This document shows, piece after piece, positions 16,132-23,805 of a stretch of 46,182 nucleotides of DNA. Made by a program: the position numbers and the translations under genes. Position 1 is the first letter of the stretch; the number at the start of each line of letters is the position of its first letter. The notes below the pieces were generated by a model. The model was not told the DNA's origin. It was given only the letters and a program-made list of their open reading frames with translations, and made no database searches. This DNA is from Sphingomonadales bacterium (GTDB lineage: Bacteria > Pseudomonadota > Alphaproteobacteria > Sphingomonadales > Sphingomonadaceae), in contig JAFKLT010000073.1 in NCBI GenBank assembly GCA_017309275.1, positions 1-46,182 of the forward strand, read 5' to 3'.

Positions 16132-16170
16132 AGAGGCCCGCCCGTGGAGACCCCACGCGGCGGGCCTCTT
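16132..16170 (+). terminator. hairpin terminator after paralogue B
   Basis: AGAGGCCCGCC...CGTGG pairs with CCACG...GGCGGGCCTCT (one-base bulge) around an AGAC-centred loop, 25 bp past the stop codon and just upstream of the M28 gene. The T-tract is weak (CTTGC). Confidence 0.6.
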
Positions 16171-16202
16171 GCGTCGCGTCGCGCCGCACCGCATGAAGCG
16201 GC

Positions 16203-17522
16203 ATGCTTCGACACATGCTGGCAGCAACGCTGCTTCTCGCCGCCCCGACGACCGCCTTCGCAAAGGAGGAAACGCCCGCCGCCGATCCCGCGCGACTGAA
16301 GGCGCTGGTCGAAAAGCTGGTCTCGTTCGGCACGCGCCACACCCTGTCGTCGACCACCGATCCGAAGCGCGGCATCGGTGCCGCGCGCAACTGGGGCGCG
16401 GGCGAATTCGAACGCCTGTCAAAGGCGTGCGGCGGCTGCCTGACCGTCGAACGTATCAGCGACCGTTTCGAGGGGCCCCGCGCCCCCGCCGGCGTGATCG
16501 TCGAAAATGTCCTGGCGATCCAGAAGGGCAGCGATCCGAATCGCGTGATCATCATCGCCGGGCATATCGACAGCCGGGTGACCGATCCCATGAACTTCAC
16601 CGACGATGCGCCCGGCGCCAACGACGACGGATCGGGCACCGCGCTGGTGCTGGAGGCCGCGCGCCTTTTGTCGAAGGAAAAGCATCGCGCGACGATCGTC
16701 TATGCGCTGCTTTCCGGCGAAGAACAGGGGCTGTGGGGCGGCAAGCTGATCGCCCGCCATGCCAAGGACAAGGGCTGGCAAGTCGTCGCGATGCTCAACA
16801 ATGATATCGTCGGCGGCACCCATGGCACCGACGGCACCATCGTCGACAATCGCGTCCGCGTGTTCAGCGAGGGTATCCGCGCATCGGAAGACCTGGCGGC
16901 CCAGCTCGCGCGGCGCGGGATCGGCGGCGAGGACGACGGTCCGTCGCGCGCGCTTGCCAAGGCCGCCGTGCGCGCCGGCCAGCACAACCCCGCGATCGGG
17001 CTGGAAGTGCTTGCCGTCCGGCGTCCCGACCGCTTCCGTCGCGGCGGCGATCATCTGCCTTCGCTCGAACTCGGCTATCCGGCGATCCGCTTCACCGTCG
17101 GGGTTGAGGATTACGACCACCAGCATCAGGATCTGCGTGTCGAAGACGGACGCAAATATGGCGATACCGTCGACGAGATGGACTTCCCCTATCTGGCGCG
17201 CGTGACGGCACTCAACGTCGCGCTCGCGCGCGAACTCGCCGACGCGCCCGCGGCGCCCGCAAGCGTCAGCATCGATGGTGCGGTCAGCTCGAACACGACG
17301 GTCCGCTGGACGGCGGTCGAGGGGGCCGCGTCCTATCGCATCTACTGGCGCCGCGCCGACCGCAGCGACTGGACCGAGAGCCGGCTCGTCCCGTCCGATT
17401 CCGGAACGGCATTAATTTTGCCCGGTGTGATCGTCGACGATAATTTCTTTGGAGTTTCAGCCGTTTCCGCGAACGGCGAGGAAAGCATCGTGACGTTCGG
17501 CGGCCTTCCGTCCGTCTCATAA
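16203..17522 (+). CDS. secreted M28-family zinc peptidase with C-terminal FN3-like domain
   Basis: A 439-residue exported metallopeptidase. The signal peptide is residues 1-20 (AFA/KEE). The catalytic domain (about 30-345) shows His121/Asp123 (GHID), Asp141 (ANDDGSG), Glu173/Glu174 (SGEEQG), Asp201 (NNDIVGG) and a C-terminal His in GGDH (284) or DHQHQD (306-308). There is no PA insert, unlike the enzyme encoded at 4667-6325. Residues about 350-435 look like a fibronectin type III-type beta sandwich (VRWTAVEGAASYRIYWR), which often helps substrate or surface binding. The protein likely trims amino acids from peptides in the periplasm or outside the cell. It has no close downstream partner. Confidence 0.9.
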   Translation: MLRHMLAATLLLAAPTTAFAKEETPAADPARLKALVEKLVSFGTRHTLSSTTDPKRGIGAARNWGAGEFERLSKACGGCLTVERISDRFEGPRAPAGVIVENVLAIQKGSDPNRVIIIAGHIDSRVTDPMNFTDDAPGANDDGSGTALVLEAARLLSKEKHRATIVYALLSGEEQGLWGGKLIARHAKDKGWQVVAMLNNDIVGGTHGTDGTIVDNRVRVFSEGIRASEDLAAQLARRGIGGEDDGPSRALAKAAVRAGQHNPAIGLEVLAVRRPDRFRRGGDHLPSLELGYPAIRFTVGVEDYDHQHQDLRVEDGRKYGDTVDEMDFPYLARVTALNVALARELADAPAAPASVSIDGAVSSNTTVRWTAVEGAASYRIYWRRADRSDWTESRLVPSDSGTALILPGVIVDDNFFGVSAVSANGEESIVTFGGLPSVS

Positions 17523-17629
17523 TTATCAAGCATGATATACGAAAATTTACCTTCGCGCGTTAAGGCACCGATGGGACCACAATGACCGCCTGGCGTGGGT
17601 GACAGGCGGAGAAGAATATTGGGTCGCCC

Positions 17630-18064
17630 ATGCCGAATCCCGAGGCCACTACTGCCTCAACGGTCTCAGCCGAAAAGCGTCAGCCGCGACAGTCGCGGCT
17701 GGTAAAGGGTGCGCTCGGCTGCCAGCGGCTCGGTCGCTTCGATGTTACAATTCGCAATGTGTCCGAAACCGGCATCGGCGGGCAGGGCCCGCACTCGCTG
17801 AACCTTGGCGAGCGCATGACCGTCTTCCTGCCGGGACACGAACCGATGCTCGGCACGGTGCGCTGGGTATCGGGCAACCGCTTCGGCCTCGAAACCGACA
17901 AGCCGGTCGAAACGATGCGGCTGCGCGCCTCGCACGGCGACGACCTGCGCACCGCCGACGCGGTGGCCGATTTCCAGATCGTCCCCGCTCCCAAGATGGA
18001 CACCTGGCGACCCGGGCTGACGCGCGGAACCTCCATGCCAGGACATTTCGGCCGAAAACGCTGA
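17630..18064 (+). CDS. PilZ-domain protein (c-di-GMP receptor candidate)
   Basis: A 144-residue cytoplasmic protein with one PilZ domain at about residues 17-110. An Arg-rich switch region (KRQPRQSR) is followed by the second binding motif NVSETGIGG (N/DxSxxG), both expected for c-di-GMP contact, then beta strands including GTVRWVSGNRFGLE. The C-terminal 35 residues are polar and without a motif. Ribosome binding is unclear: GGAG at 17608-17611 lies too far from the ATG, so the true start may differ slightly. It is convergent with ctrA across a 471-bp gap that holds the palindromic repeat. A second PilZ gene lies at 24483. Confidence 0.85.
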   Translation: MPNPEATTASTVSAEKRQPRQSRLVKGALGCQRLGRFDVTIRNVSETGIGGQGPHSLNLGERMTVFLPGHEPMLGTVRWVSGNRFGLETDKPVETMRLRASHGDDLRTADAVADFQIVPAPKMDTWRPGLTRGTSMPGHFGRKR

Positions 18065-18106
18065 GCTTGCGGCCGTCCGCTCCCTACCGGAATCTGACAT
18101 TTCTTT

Positions 18107-18183
18107 TTCGTCACCCCGGACTTGATCCGGGGTCCATGCTTCGGCCGCTGTTATGGATCCCGGATCAAGTCCGGGATGACGAA
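18107..18183. repeat. palindromic intergenic repeat, copy 2
   Basis: Same element as at 72-148, in inverted orientation: arms start TTCGTCACCCCGGACTTGAT and end GTCCGGGATGACGAA, with the core tgcttcggccgctgtta. It begins 43 bp past the PilZ stop, between two convergent genes. Confidence 0.88.
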
Positions 18184-18471
18184 GACATAGGAAACCAGGC
18201 CAGTTTGCGACCGATTGCGGCCATTTAATCCTCCCTGTGCCGTAGCATGGGGAAAGGCCTTTCCTACAATATCCGGCTATGTCAGCGTCGATCCCGGCTC
18301 TTTCATTCAGTGAACAAACGCGGTCCCCGCCGGTCTTCTTACGACCACGCGCCCACCGCATCGCGTGGTGCAGACCGGGGAGCGCACAAGGCTGAACTTT
18401 CCTGAACTTTGGAAGGGAATAAAGTCCGCAATCGACCCGAAGCCAGCCGCTGCCTTGCGCCGTCTGCACAA
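18184..18471. other. non-coding gap between convergent genes
   Basis: About 290 bp between the repeat and the ctrA terminator. I see a 14-bp perfect palindrome, GGAAAGGCCTTTCC (18251-18264), and no convincing open frame, tRNA or promoter. A small RNA cannot be excluded. Confidence 0.5.
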
Positions 18472-18504
18472 AGAAAAACCGGCGCGGATCGCTCCGCGCC
18501 GGTT
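18472..18504 (-). terminator. rho-independent terminator of ctrA
   Basis: Read on the minus strand, a perfect 12-bp stem (AACCGGCGCGGA with TCCGCGCCGGTT, tetraloop GCGA) is followed by TTTTTCTTT, 32 bp past the ctrA stop. Confidence 0.9.
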
Positions 18505-18535
18505 CCCCCGTATAAACTCTGTCAGTTGAAGCGGC

Positions 18536-19243
18536 TCAGGCGACCCGGCGCACTTCATTCCCTTCTTCGTCGATGTCCCGCAGGACATATCCGCGGCCCC
18601 AGACCGTCTCGATGTAATTTTCGCCGCCGCAGGCCAGCGCGAGCTTCTTGCGCAGCTTGCAGATGAAGACGTCGATGATCTTCAGTTCGGGCTCGTCCAT
18701 GCCGCCGTACAGGTGGTTCAGGAACATTTCCTTGGTCAGCGTCGTGCCCTTGCGCAGGCTCAGCAGTTCCAGCATCTGATATTCCTTGCCGGTCAGATGC
18801 ACGCGAACGCTGTCGACCTCGACCGTCTTGGTGTCGAGATTGACCGCGAGCTTGCCCGTCTTGATCACGCTCTGGCTGTGGCCCTTCGACCGACGCACGA
18901 CGGCGTGGATGCGGGCGACCAGTTCGTCGCGATGGAACGGCTTGGTGACATAATCGTCGGCACCGAAGCCGAACGAACGCACCTTCGAATCCATTTCCGA
19001 AATGCCCGACAGGATCAGAACCGGCGTCTGCACCTTGGCAGTGCGCAGCTTCTTCAGCACGTCATAGCCGTGCATGTCGGGCAGATTCAGGTCGAGCAGA
19101 ATGATATCGTAATCATAGAGCTTGCCGAGATCCAAGCCCTCTTCCCCCAGGTCGGTGGTATAGACGTTGAAGCCCTCGGTGGTGAGCATCGTGTCGATCG
19201 CTTTCGCGGTCGTCGGCTCGTCCTCGATCAGCAGTACGCGCAT
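18536..19243 (-). CDS. ctrA: cell-cycle response regulator CtrA
   Basis: A 235-residue OmpR-type response regulator, the master cell-cycle and motility regulator of alphaproteobacteria. The receiver domain (1-118) has the acidic pocket (Glu7, Asp8, Glu9), phospho-acceptor Asp51 (LLLDLNLPD) and the VTKPF lysine. The winged helix (about 125-230) contains [20 protein letters not shown] and the recognition region [19 protein letters not shown], hallmarks of CtrA. The C terminus ends RRVA rather than the Ala-Ala used for ClpXP degradation in Caulobacter. AAGGGGTG lies just before the ATG at 19243. A full CtrA box lies 129 bp upstream, so autoregulation is likely, and a strong terminator follows. 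The phosphorelay partners are not in this window. Confidence 0.97.
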   Translation of the reverse strand: MRVLLIEDEPTTAKAIDTMLTTEGFNVYTTDLGEEGLDLGKLYDYDIILLDLNLPDMHGYDVLKKLRTAKVQTPVLILSGISEMDSKVRSFGFGADDYVTKPFHRDELVARIHAVVRRSKGHSQSVIKTGKLAVNLDTKTVEVDSVRVHLTGKEYQMLELLSLRKGTTLTKEMFLNHLYGGMDEPELKIIDVFICKLRKKLALACGGENYIETVWGRGYVLRDIDEEGNEVRRVA

Positions 19244-19371
19244 TGGGCACCCCTTGACTGTTTTCCACGATGATCCCGCGAACCCGATCGCATGACCCCC
19301 TGGCTGCGCCGACCGAACCCCCATTATGGGACTGCCGGAACATTAACCATGAAACAAATGAAGGGAAAAGG

Positions 19372-19386
19372 TTAATTTTGACTTAA
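19372..19386. promoter_or_regulatory. CtrA box upstream of ctrA
   Basis: TTAATTTTGACTTAA is an exact TTAA-N7-TTAA CtrA site, 129 bp upstream of the ctrA start codon. A TTAACC half-site follows closer to the gene at 19343. The position fits positive or negative autoregulation as known in Caulobacter. Confidence 0.8.
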
Positions 19387-19433
19387 CCCGCAGAAGTCCA
19401 CGAGTCGCGGCCAATTTGCAACAGCGGGCCGGC

Positions 19434-20375
19434 CTATGTTCGTGCCGATCCCAGCTCCGACAATCGCGCATGCGCACCGGTGCACGACAGCTTCAGATTG
19501 TCGACCAGGAAATCCGAAAGCGCGCGAACGCGGGCCGGTCGCAGGCGCGACGGCGGCGACAGCAGATGCAGATAGGATTGCGGCGGCGACCAGTCGTCGA
19601 GGATACGCACGAGTGCGCCCGAGGCGAGCTCCTCGGCGGCGATGAAGTCGGGCAGCATCGCGACCCCGCCTCCCGCGACGAGCAGCGGCACGGCGATATC
19701 GCCATTGTTCGCGAACAGCGGTCCGGTCGGCAGCACCGTCGCCTCTTCGCCCTTGCGCTGGAAATGCAGCGGCATTGCACGCTGGCGATGGCCGTACCCG
19801 ACCAGCCGATGGCCCGCGAGCTCGAGCGGATGTTTCGGCGTGCCGTGCTTTTCCAGATAGGCGGGGCTCGCCAGCACCGACGTCGCCACCGGCGCGATGG
19901 TCCGCGCGAGCAGGCTTGAATCGGCCAGCGGAGAAATACGCAGCGTCAGGTCGATCCCTTCGGCGATGGGATCGTTCCGCGCGTCGCTCAGCAGCACCTC
20001 GATCTCGACAGAGGGATGCTGATCGAGAAACGCGGCAAGCGGCGGCCCCAGCACCTTGATCCCAAAGCTCATCGGTGCGGCAAGGCGGATCGGTCCGACG
20101 AGGTCCAGACGGTCGCCGCGCGCCGCCTCGGTCGCGGCGGTCGCTGCCGCGACCATCGCGCGCGCTTCCTCGATCAGGCCGGCGCCTGCGGTCGACAGCG
20201 TCACCGATCGCGAACTGCGGTGCAGCAAGCTGATCCCCAGCGCGGTCTCGAGCCGCGTCACCGCCTTCGACACGCTCGCTTTCGACAATCCCAGCGCCGC
20301 GGCCGCCGCGGTGAAGCTGCCGCCGTCGGCGACGGCCACGAAACAGGCCCAGCCTTCATAATCGGGAAGCGCCAC
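19434..20375 (-). CDS. LysR-family transcriptional regulator
   Basis: A 313-residue LysR-type regulator. The N-terminal helix-turn-helix (about 5-65) shows FVAVADGGSFTAAAAALGLSKASVSKAVTRLE and LLHRSSRSVTLSTAG. The effector domain (about 90-300) has the typical two-lobe pattern with GPIRLAAPMSFG and AMLPDFIAAEELASG. The GTG start at 20375 has AGGGGG six bases upstream. It is divergent from the pirin gene with a 136-bp shared gap carrying a 7-7-7 dyad, the usual arrangement when a LysR protein controls the neighbouring operon. The inducer is probably an electrophile or aromatic compound, judged only from the operon content. Confidence 0.92.
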   Translation of the reverse strand: MALPDYEGWACFVAVADGGSFTAAAAALGLSKASVSKAVTRLETALGISLLHRSSRSVTLSTAGAGLIEEARAMVAAATAATEAARGDRLDLVGPIRLAAPMSFGIKVLGPPLAAFLDQHPSVEIEVLLSDARNDPIAEGIDLTLRISPLADSSLLARTIAPVATSVLASPAYLEKHGTPKHPLELAGHRLVGYGHRQRAMPLHFQRKGEEATVLPTGPLFANNGDIAVPLLVAGGGVAMLPDFIAAEELASGALVRILDDWSPPQSYLHLLSPPSRLRPARVRALSDFLVDNLKLSCTGAHARLSELGSART

Positions 20376-20388
20376 AAATACCCCCTGA

Positions 20389-20409
20389 ATGGAAACAATG
20401 GTTTTCCAT
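20389..20409. promoter_or_regulatory. probable LysR operator (7-bp arms, T-N11-A)
   Basis: ATGGAAA-N7-TTTCCAT is a perfect dyad with a T-N11-A core, 13 bp upstream of the LysR start and 102 bp upstream of the pirin gene. Geometry and position fit a LysR-type binding site. Confidence 0.65.
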
Positions 20410-20511
20410 CTACGCTATTTCAGAAACGATCCCAATGCCTATTTTGACCTCAACGCACCAAGCCGCGCCGGCACCGATGCCAGGCGGCGGCAGCGAAGAA
20501 AGGAATGCCCG

Positions 20512-21207
20512 ATGATCGATATCCGCAAGTTCGAAACGCTGGGCCACGCCAACCATGGCTGGCTCGACGCCCGTCATCACTTTTCGTTCGCCGACTATTA
20601 TGATCCCGATCGCATGAGCTGGGGCGCGCTGCGCGTCTGGAACGACGATGCCATCGCGGCGCAGGCCGGCTTCCCGCCGCACCCGCACCGCGACATGGAG
20701 ATCATCACCTATGTTCGCACCGGCGCGATCAGCCATCGCGACAGCATGGGCAACGCCGGCCGCACCGCCGCGGGCGACGTCCAGGTGATGAGCGCCGGCA
20801 CCGGCGTGACGCACAGCGAGTTCAACCTCGAGGATGAGGAAACGACGCTGTTCCAGATCTGGATCATGCCCGACCGTGACGGCGGCAATCCCGGCTGGGG
20901 CGCGCGCCAGTTTCCGAAGGCCGACCGCTCGGGCCAGTTCGTGACCGTGGCCAGCGGTATCGAGGGCGACGACGCCCTGCCGATCCGCGCCGACGCCCGG
21001 GTGGCCGCCGCGACGGTCGGTGCCGGCGAGACGGTGCGGTACGACCTCGGGGCCGGCCGCCACGCCTATCTGGTTGCCGCCAAGGGCCGCATCCGCGTCA
21101 ACGGTCAGGATGCCGATCCCCGCGACGGCATCGCGATCCGCGACGTCGGCACGATCGAGGTCGAAGCGCTCGACGACGCCGAACTGGTGCTGGTCGACAG
21201 CCTCTGA
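20512..21207 (+). CDS. pirin-family protein (YhaK/quercetinase-like)
   Basis: A 231-residue bicupin of the pirin family. The N-terminal cupin keeps all four metal ligands: His57 and His59 (PPHPHRDME), His101 and Glu103 (THSEFN). The C-terminal cupin (about 140-231) has no metal set, as in E. coli YhaK. Family members are redox-sensitive, and some show quercetin 2,3-dioxygenase activity; the physiological substrate is unknown. AGGA lies 7 bases upstream of the ATG at 20512; an in-frame ATG 123 bases earlier falls in the operator. It heads a likely operon with the azoreductase and dioxygenase-like genes. Confidence 0.92.
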   Translation: MIDIRKFETLGHANHGWLDARHHFSFADYYDPDRMSWGALRVWNDDAIAAQAGFPPHPHRDMEIITYVRTGAISHRDSMGNAGRTAAGDVQVMSAGTGVTHSEFNLEDEETTLFQIWIMPDRDGGNPGWGARQFPKADRSGQFVTVASGIEGDDALPIRADARVAAATVGAGETVRYDLGAGRHAYLVAAKGRIRVNGQDADPRDGIAIRDVGTIEVEALDDAELVLVDSL

Positions 21208-21294
21208 CGAGCCTCCCCCGGGCCGCCGCCCTGCCCCCCTCCCCGGGCGGCGGCCCACCCCTCTCCCCTCCGTTCAAGTCCAAGGAGCAATGCC

Positions 21295-21891
21295 ATGACC
21301 AATATTCTTCGTATCGACGCCAGCGCCCGCCATCAGGGCTCGACCACCCGCGGCCTGACCGACCGTCTGGTCGAACGCCTGCTCGGCCAGAGCTATGGCG
21401 CCAAGGTCGTTCACCGCGACCTCGCCGCGACCCCGCCCGCCCTGCTCGATGAAAGCTGGGTGTTCGCGAACTTCACCGACGAGGCCGATCGCAGCGCCGA
21501 CCAGAAGGCCGCGCTGGCCATCTCCGACGAGCTGATCGCCGAACTCGAAGCCGCCGACACGGTCGTCATCGGCGTCCCCGTCTACAACTTCGGCATCCCG
21601 GCTTCGCTGAAGGCGTGGATCGACCTGATCGCCCGCGCCCGCCGCACCTTCCGCTACACCGAAAGCGGCCCCGAAGGCCTGCTCACGGGCAAGAAGGCCT
21701 ATCTGGTCGTCGCCTCGGGCGGCGTGCCCGTCGGCAGCGACTATGACTTCGCCACCGGCTATCTGCGCCATGTGCTCGGTTTCGTCGGCATCACCGACGT
21801 CACCGTCATCGCCGCCGGCCAGCAGATGATGGACGAGGAAGCCGTCAACCGCGCGACCGCCGCGATCGACGAGCTGAAGCAGGCCGCATGA
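21295..21891 (+). CDS. azoR: FMN-dependent NADH:quinone oxidoreductase / azoreductase
   Basis: A 198-residue flavodoxin-fold enzyme that transfers two electrons from NADH to quinones or azo compounds. Seen: the phosphate-binding loop DASARHQGSTTR (8-19), the FMN-contact motif PVYNFGIPASLKAWID (about 95-110), and GGVPVGSDYDFATGYLRHVLGFVGI (about 140-165), all characteristic of AzoR. Length matches the E. coli enzyme (201). It sits 87 bp after the pirin gene behind a CAAGGAG ribosome site. The 3' end overlaps the next gene by 4 bp (ATGA). The likely role is detoxification of quinones together with its neighbours. Confidence 0.93.
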   Translation: MTNILRIDASARHQGSTTRGLTDRLVERLLGQSYGAKVVHRDLAATPPALLDESWVFANFTDEADRSADQKAALAISDELIAELEAADTVVIGVPVYNFGIPASLKAWIDLIARARRTFRYTESGPEGLLTGKKAYLVVASGGVPVGSDYDFATGYLRHVLGFVGITDVTVIAAGQQMMDEEAVNRATAAIDELKQAA

Positions 21892-22721
21892 TGTCGACGC
21901 GTCGTCTCCCGAGCCTGTTCCTTTCGCATGGCTCGCCGATGATGGCGCTCGAGCCCAGCCCGGCGCGAAGCTTTCTCGCCGGGCTGGGCGCCCGCCTGCC
22001 GCGTCCGCGTGCGATCCTGGTCGTGTCGGCGCACCATGACGCGTCGTTCGAGGGCGGCCGCGCGACGGTAACCGCCTCGCCCGCGCCGCCGACGATCCAC
22101 GACTTCGGCGGCTTCCCCGACGAACTCTTCGCCATGCGCTATCCCGCGCCCGGCGACCCCGCCTTGGCGCAGCGCATCGTCGAACTGCTCGCCGCCCACC
22201 AGCTGACCGTCACGGCCGATCCGACCCGCGGCCTCGATCATGGCGCATGGGTTCCGCTGTCGCTGATCTATCCCGATGCCGATATTCCCGTCGTCCAGCT
22301 CTCGATCGCATCGAGCGCGCCGCCGGAATGGCACTATGCCCTCGGCCAGGCGCTCGCCCCGCTTCGCGATGACGATGTGCTGATCATCGGTTCGGGCAGC
22401 ATCACCCATAACCTCCGCGCCTATTTCACCACCCGCCCGCCGATCGACGCGCCGGCGCCGGCGTGGGTCAGCGACTTTACCGCCTGGGTTGCCGGACGCC
22501 TGGACACCGACGCCGTCGACGACGTCCTCCACGCGGTCGACCGCGCGCCGCACGGGCATGACAATCATCCGACCCCCGACCATATCCTGCCGCTTTTCGT
22601 CGCGATGGGCGCGGGAGCCGATGGCCAGAGCCTTCGCGCCAGGCGGCTGCACGCCAGCACCACCTATGCCGTGCTCGCGATGGACGTTTACGCTTTCGGC
22701 GAGGAGACTGTCGCCGTATAG
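21888..22721 (+). CDS. class III extradiol dioxygenase-like protein (DODA/LigB, YgiD-like)
   Basis: A 277-residue protein of the LigB fold. Metal-site candidates are His14 (LFLSHGSP), His49/His50 (SAHHDAS) and a later His in DHGAWVPL, with SGSITHNL and a C-terminal DNHPTPDHILPLFVAMGA block typical of 4,5-DOPA dioxygenase-type proteins. These open catechol rings using a divalent metal and oxygen; the real substrate in bacteria is mostly unknown. Two adjacent ATG codons overlap the azoR stop. Its position after a pirin and an azoreductase gene, under one LysR regulator, suggests that catechols or hydroquinones are reduced and then cleaved. Confidence 0.88.
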   Translation: MMSTRRLPSLFLSHGSPMMALEPSPARSFLAGLGARLPRPRAILVVSAHHDASFEGGRATVTASPAPPTIHDFGGFPDELFAMRYPAPGDPALAQRIVELLAAHQLTVTADPTRGLDHGAWVPLSLIYPDADIPVVQLSIASSAPPEWHYALGQALAPLRDDDVLIIGSGSITHNLRAYFTTRPPIDAPAPAWVSDFTAWVAGRLDTDAVDDVLHAVDRAPHGHDNHPTPDHILPLFVAMGAGADGQSLRARRLHASTTYAVLAMDVYAFGEETVAV

Positions 22722-22727
22722 CGCGGC

Positions 22728-23411
22728 ATGCTTCTTTCAGACCGTGTTCTATTCCTCGATGGCGAGGCCCTCGTTATCGACAAGCCTGAAGGGCTGCCCG
22801 TCGACGCACCGCGCGACGGCAGCCTCAGCCTGGAAAACCATCTCGACAGCTTGCGCTTCGGATTCAAGCGCTGGCCGCTTCCCGTCCACCGGCTCGACCG
22901 CGACACCTCCGGCTGCCTCCTCCTCGCGCGCAACCCAAAGGCGCACGGCCGCTTCACCCGTGCCTTCGAAAGCCGCGAGGTCGACAAGCAATATCTGGCG
23001 ATCCTCGACGGCGAGCCCGTCGACGACCGCGGCATCATCGACCTGCCGCTCGGCAAGGTATCGACCGCCGAAGAGGGCTGGCGCATGGTCGTCGATCCAA
23101 AGGGCAAGCCGTCGGTCTCGCACTGGGAAAAGCTGGCGGTCGTCAACGGCCGCGCGCTGCTCCGTTTCCGCCCGGAGACCGGCCGCACGCATCAGCTTCG
23201 CGTCCATGCGCTCGACGGCCTGGGCTTTCCGATTGTCGGCGACCCCGTCTATGGCACCGGCCGCGCCAGGGATCGCACGATGCTCCACGCCGAAAGGCTG
23301 GTCGTAAAACGTGACGTCAAGCCGTCAATAATTGCCGAGGCTCCCTTCCCCGATCGCTTCGCGGCGCTCGGCTTCGCCGCACCCGAAGGCGCCGCGCCGA
23401 CCCGTGGCTGA
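22728..23411 (+). CDS. RluA-family RNA pseudouridine synthase
   Basis: A 227-residue enzyme that isomerises uridine to pseudouridine in rRNA or tRNA. The catalytic Asp57 lies in the family motif HRLDRDTSG (54-62). Also seen are VIDKPEGLPV (substrate loop), KQYLAILDGEP and RFRPETGRTHQLRVHA near residue 150-165. There is no S4 domain, as expected for the short RluA/TruC/RluE-like group. The specific site cannot be predicted. The gene starts 6 bp after the dioxygenase gene and its stop overlaps the GTG start of arfB, so the last two are probably coupled. Confidence 0.92.
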   Translation: MLLSDRVLFLDGEALVIDKPEGLPVDAPRDGSLSLENHLDSLRFGFKRWPLPVHRLDRDTSGCLLLARNPKAHGRFTRAFESREVDKQYLAILDGEPVDDRGIIDLPLGKVSTAEEGWRMVVDPKGKPSVSHWEKLAVVNGRALLRFRPETGRTHQLRVHALDGLGFPIVGDPVYGTGRARDRTMLHAERLVVKRDVKPSIIAEAPFPDRFAALGFAAPEGAAPTRG

Positions 23412-23802
23412 CATTCCCGAAACCGCGATCAGCGAAAAGTTTCTCGCGGGGACGGGCCCCGGCGGTCAGAATGTCAACAAGGTCGCGACCGCATGCCAGC
23501 TTCGCGTCGATGTTTTCGCGCTTGGGCTCGAGCCCGATGCCTATCGCCGCCTCAAGACGCTCGCCGGCAGCCGTATGACGACCGAGGGCGAACTCGTCAT
23601 CCTCGCGCGGCGATACCGGACACAGGAAGCGAACCGCACCGACGCACGGCAGCGGTTGAACGAACTCGTCGACGCCGCACTCGTCCGCCCCGAAAGGCGG
23701 ATCAAGACGAAGCCCAGCAAGGCGGCCAGGGCGAAGCGCGTCGACACCAAGAAAGCGCGCAGCTCGGTCAAGGCCGGCCGCGGCCGCGTGCGCGTCGACT
23801 GA
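23404..23802 (+). CDS. arfB: peptidyl-tRNA hydrolase ArfB (ribosome rescue)
   Basis: A 132-residue factor that frees ribosomes stalled on broken mRNA by hydrolysing peptidyl-tRNA. The catalytic GGQ is at residues 20-22 in GTGPGGQNVNK. The C-terminal tail (about 98-132) is strongly basic (KTKPSKAARAKRVDTKKARSSVKAGRGRVRVD), as needed to enter the empty mRNA channel. The GTG at 23404 is chosen because it gives the usual ArfB N terminus and overlaps the upstream stop (8 bp); longer frames only add shadow sequence. Length fits E. coli YaeJ (140). Confidence 0.93.
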   Translation: MADIPETAISEKFLAGTGPGGQNVNKVATACQLRVDVFALGLEPDAYRRLKTLAGSRMTTEGELVILARRYRTQEANRTDARQRLNELVDAALVRPERRIKTKPSKAARAKRVDTKKARSSVKAGRGRVRVD

Positions 23803-23805
23803 CCC

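Noticed and set aside
18107-18183. Palindromic repeats as insertion-sequence ends
   Set aside because: No transposase or target duplication was seen; each copy is under 100 bp and self-contained.
17599-18228. Alternative long plus-strand frame across the PilZ gene and repeat
   Set aside because: It runs through the palindromic repeat and has no motif; the overlapping frame at 17630 carries the PilZ signature.
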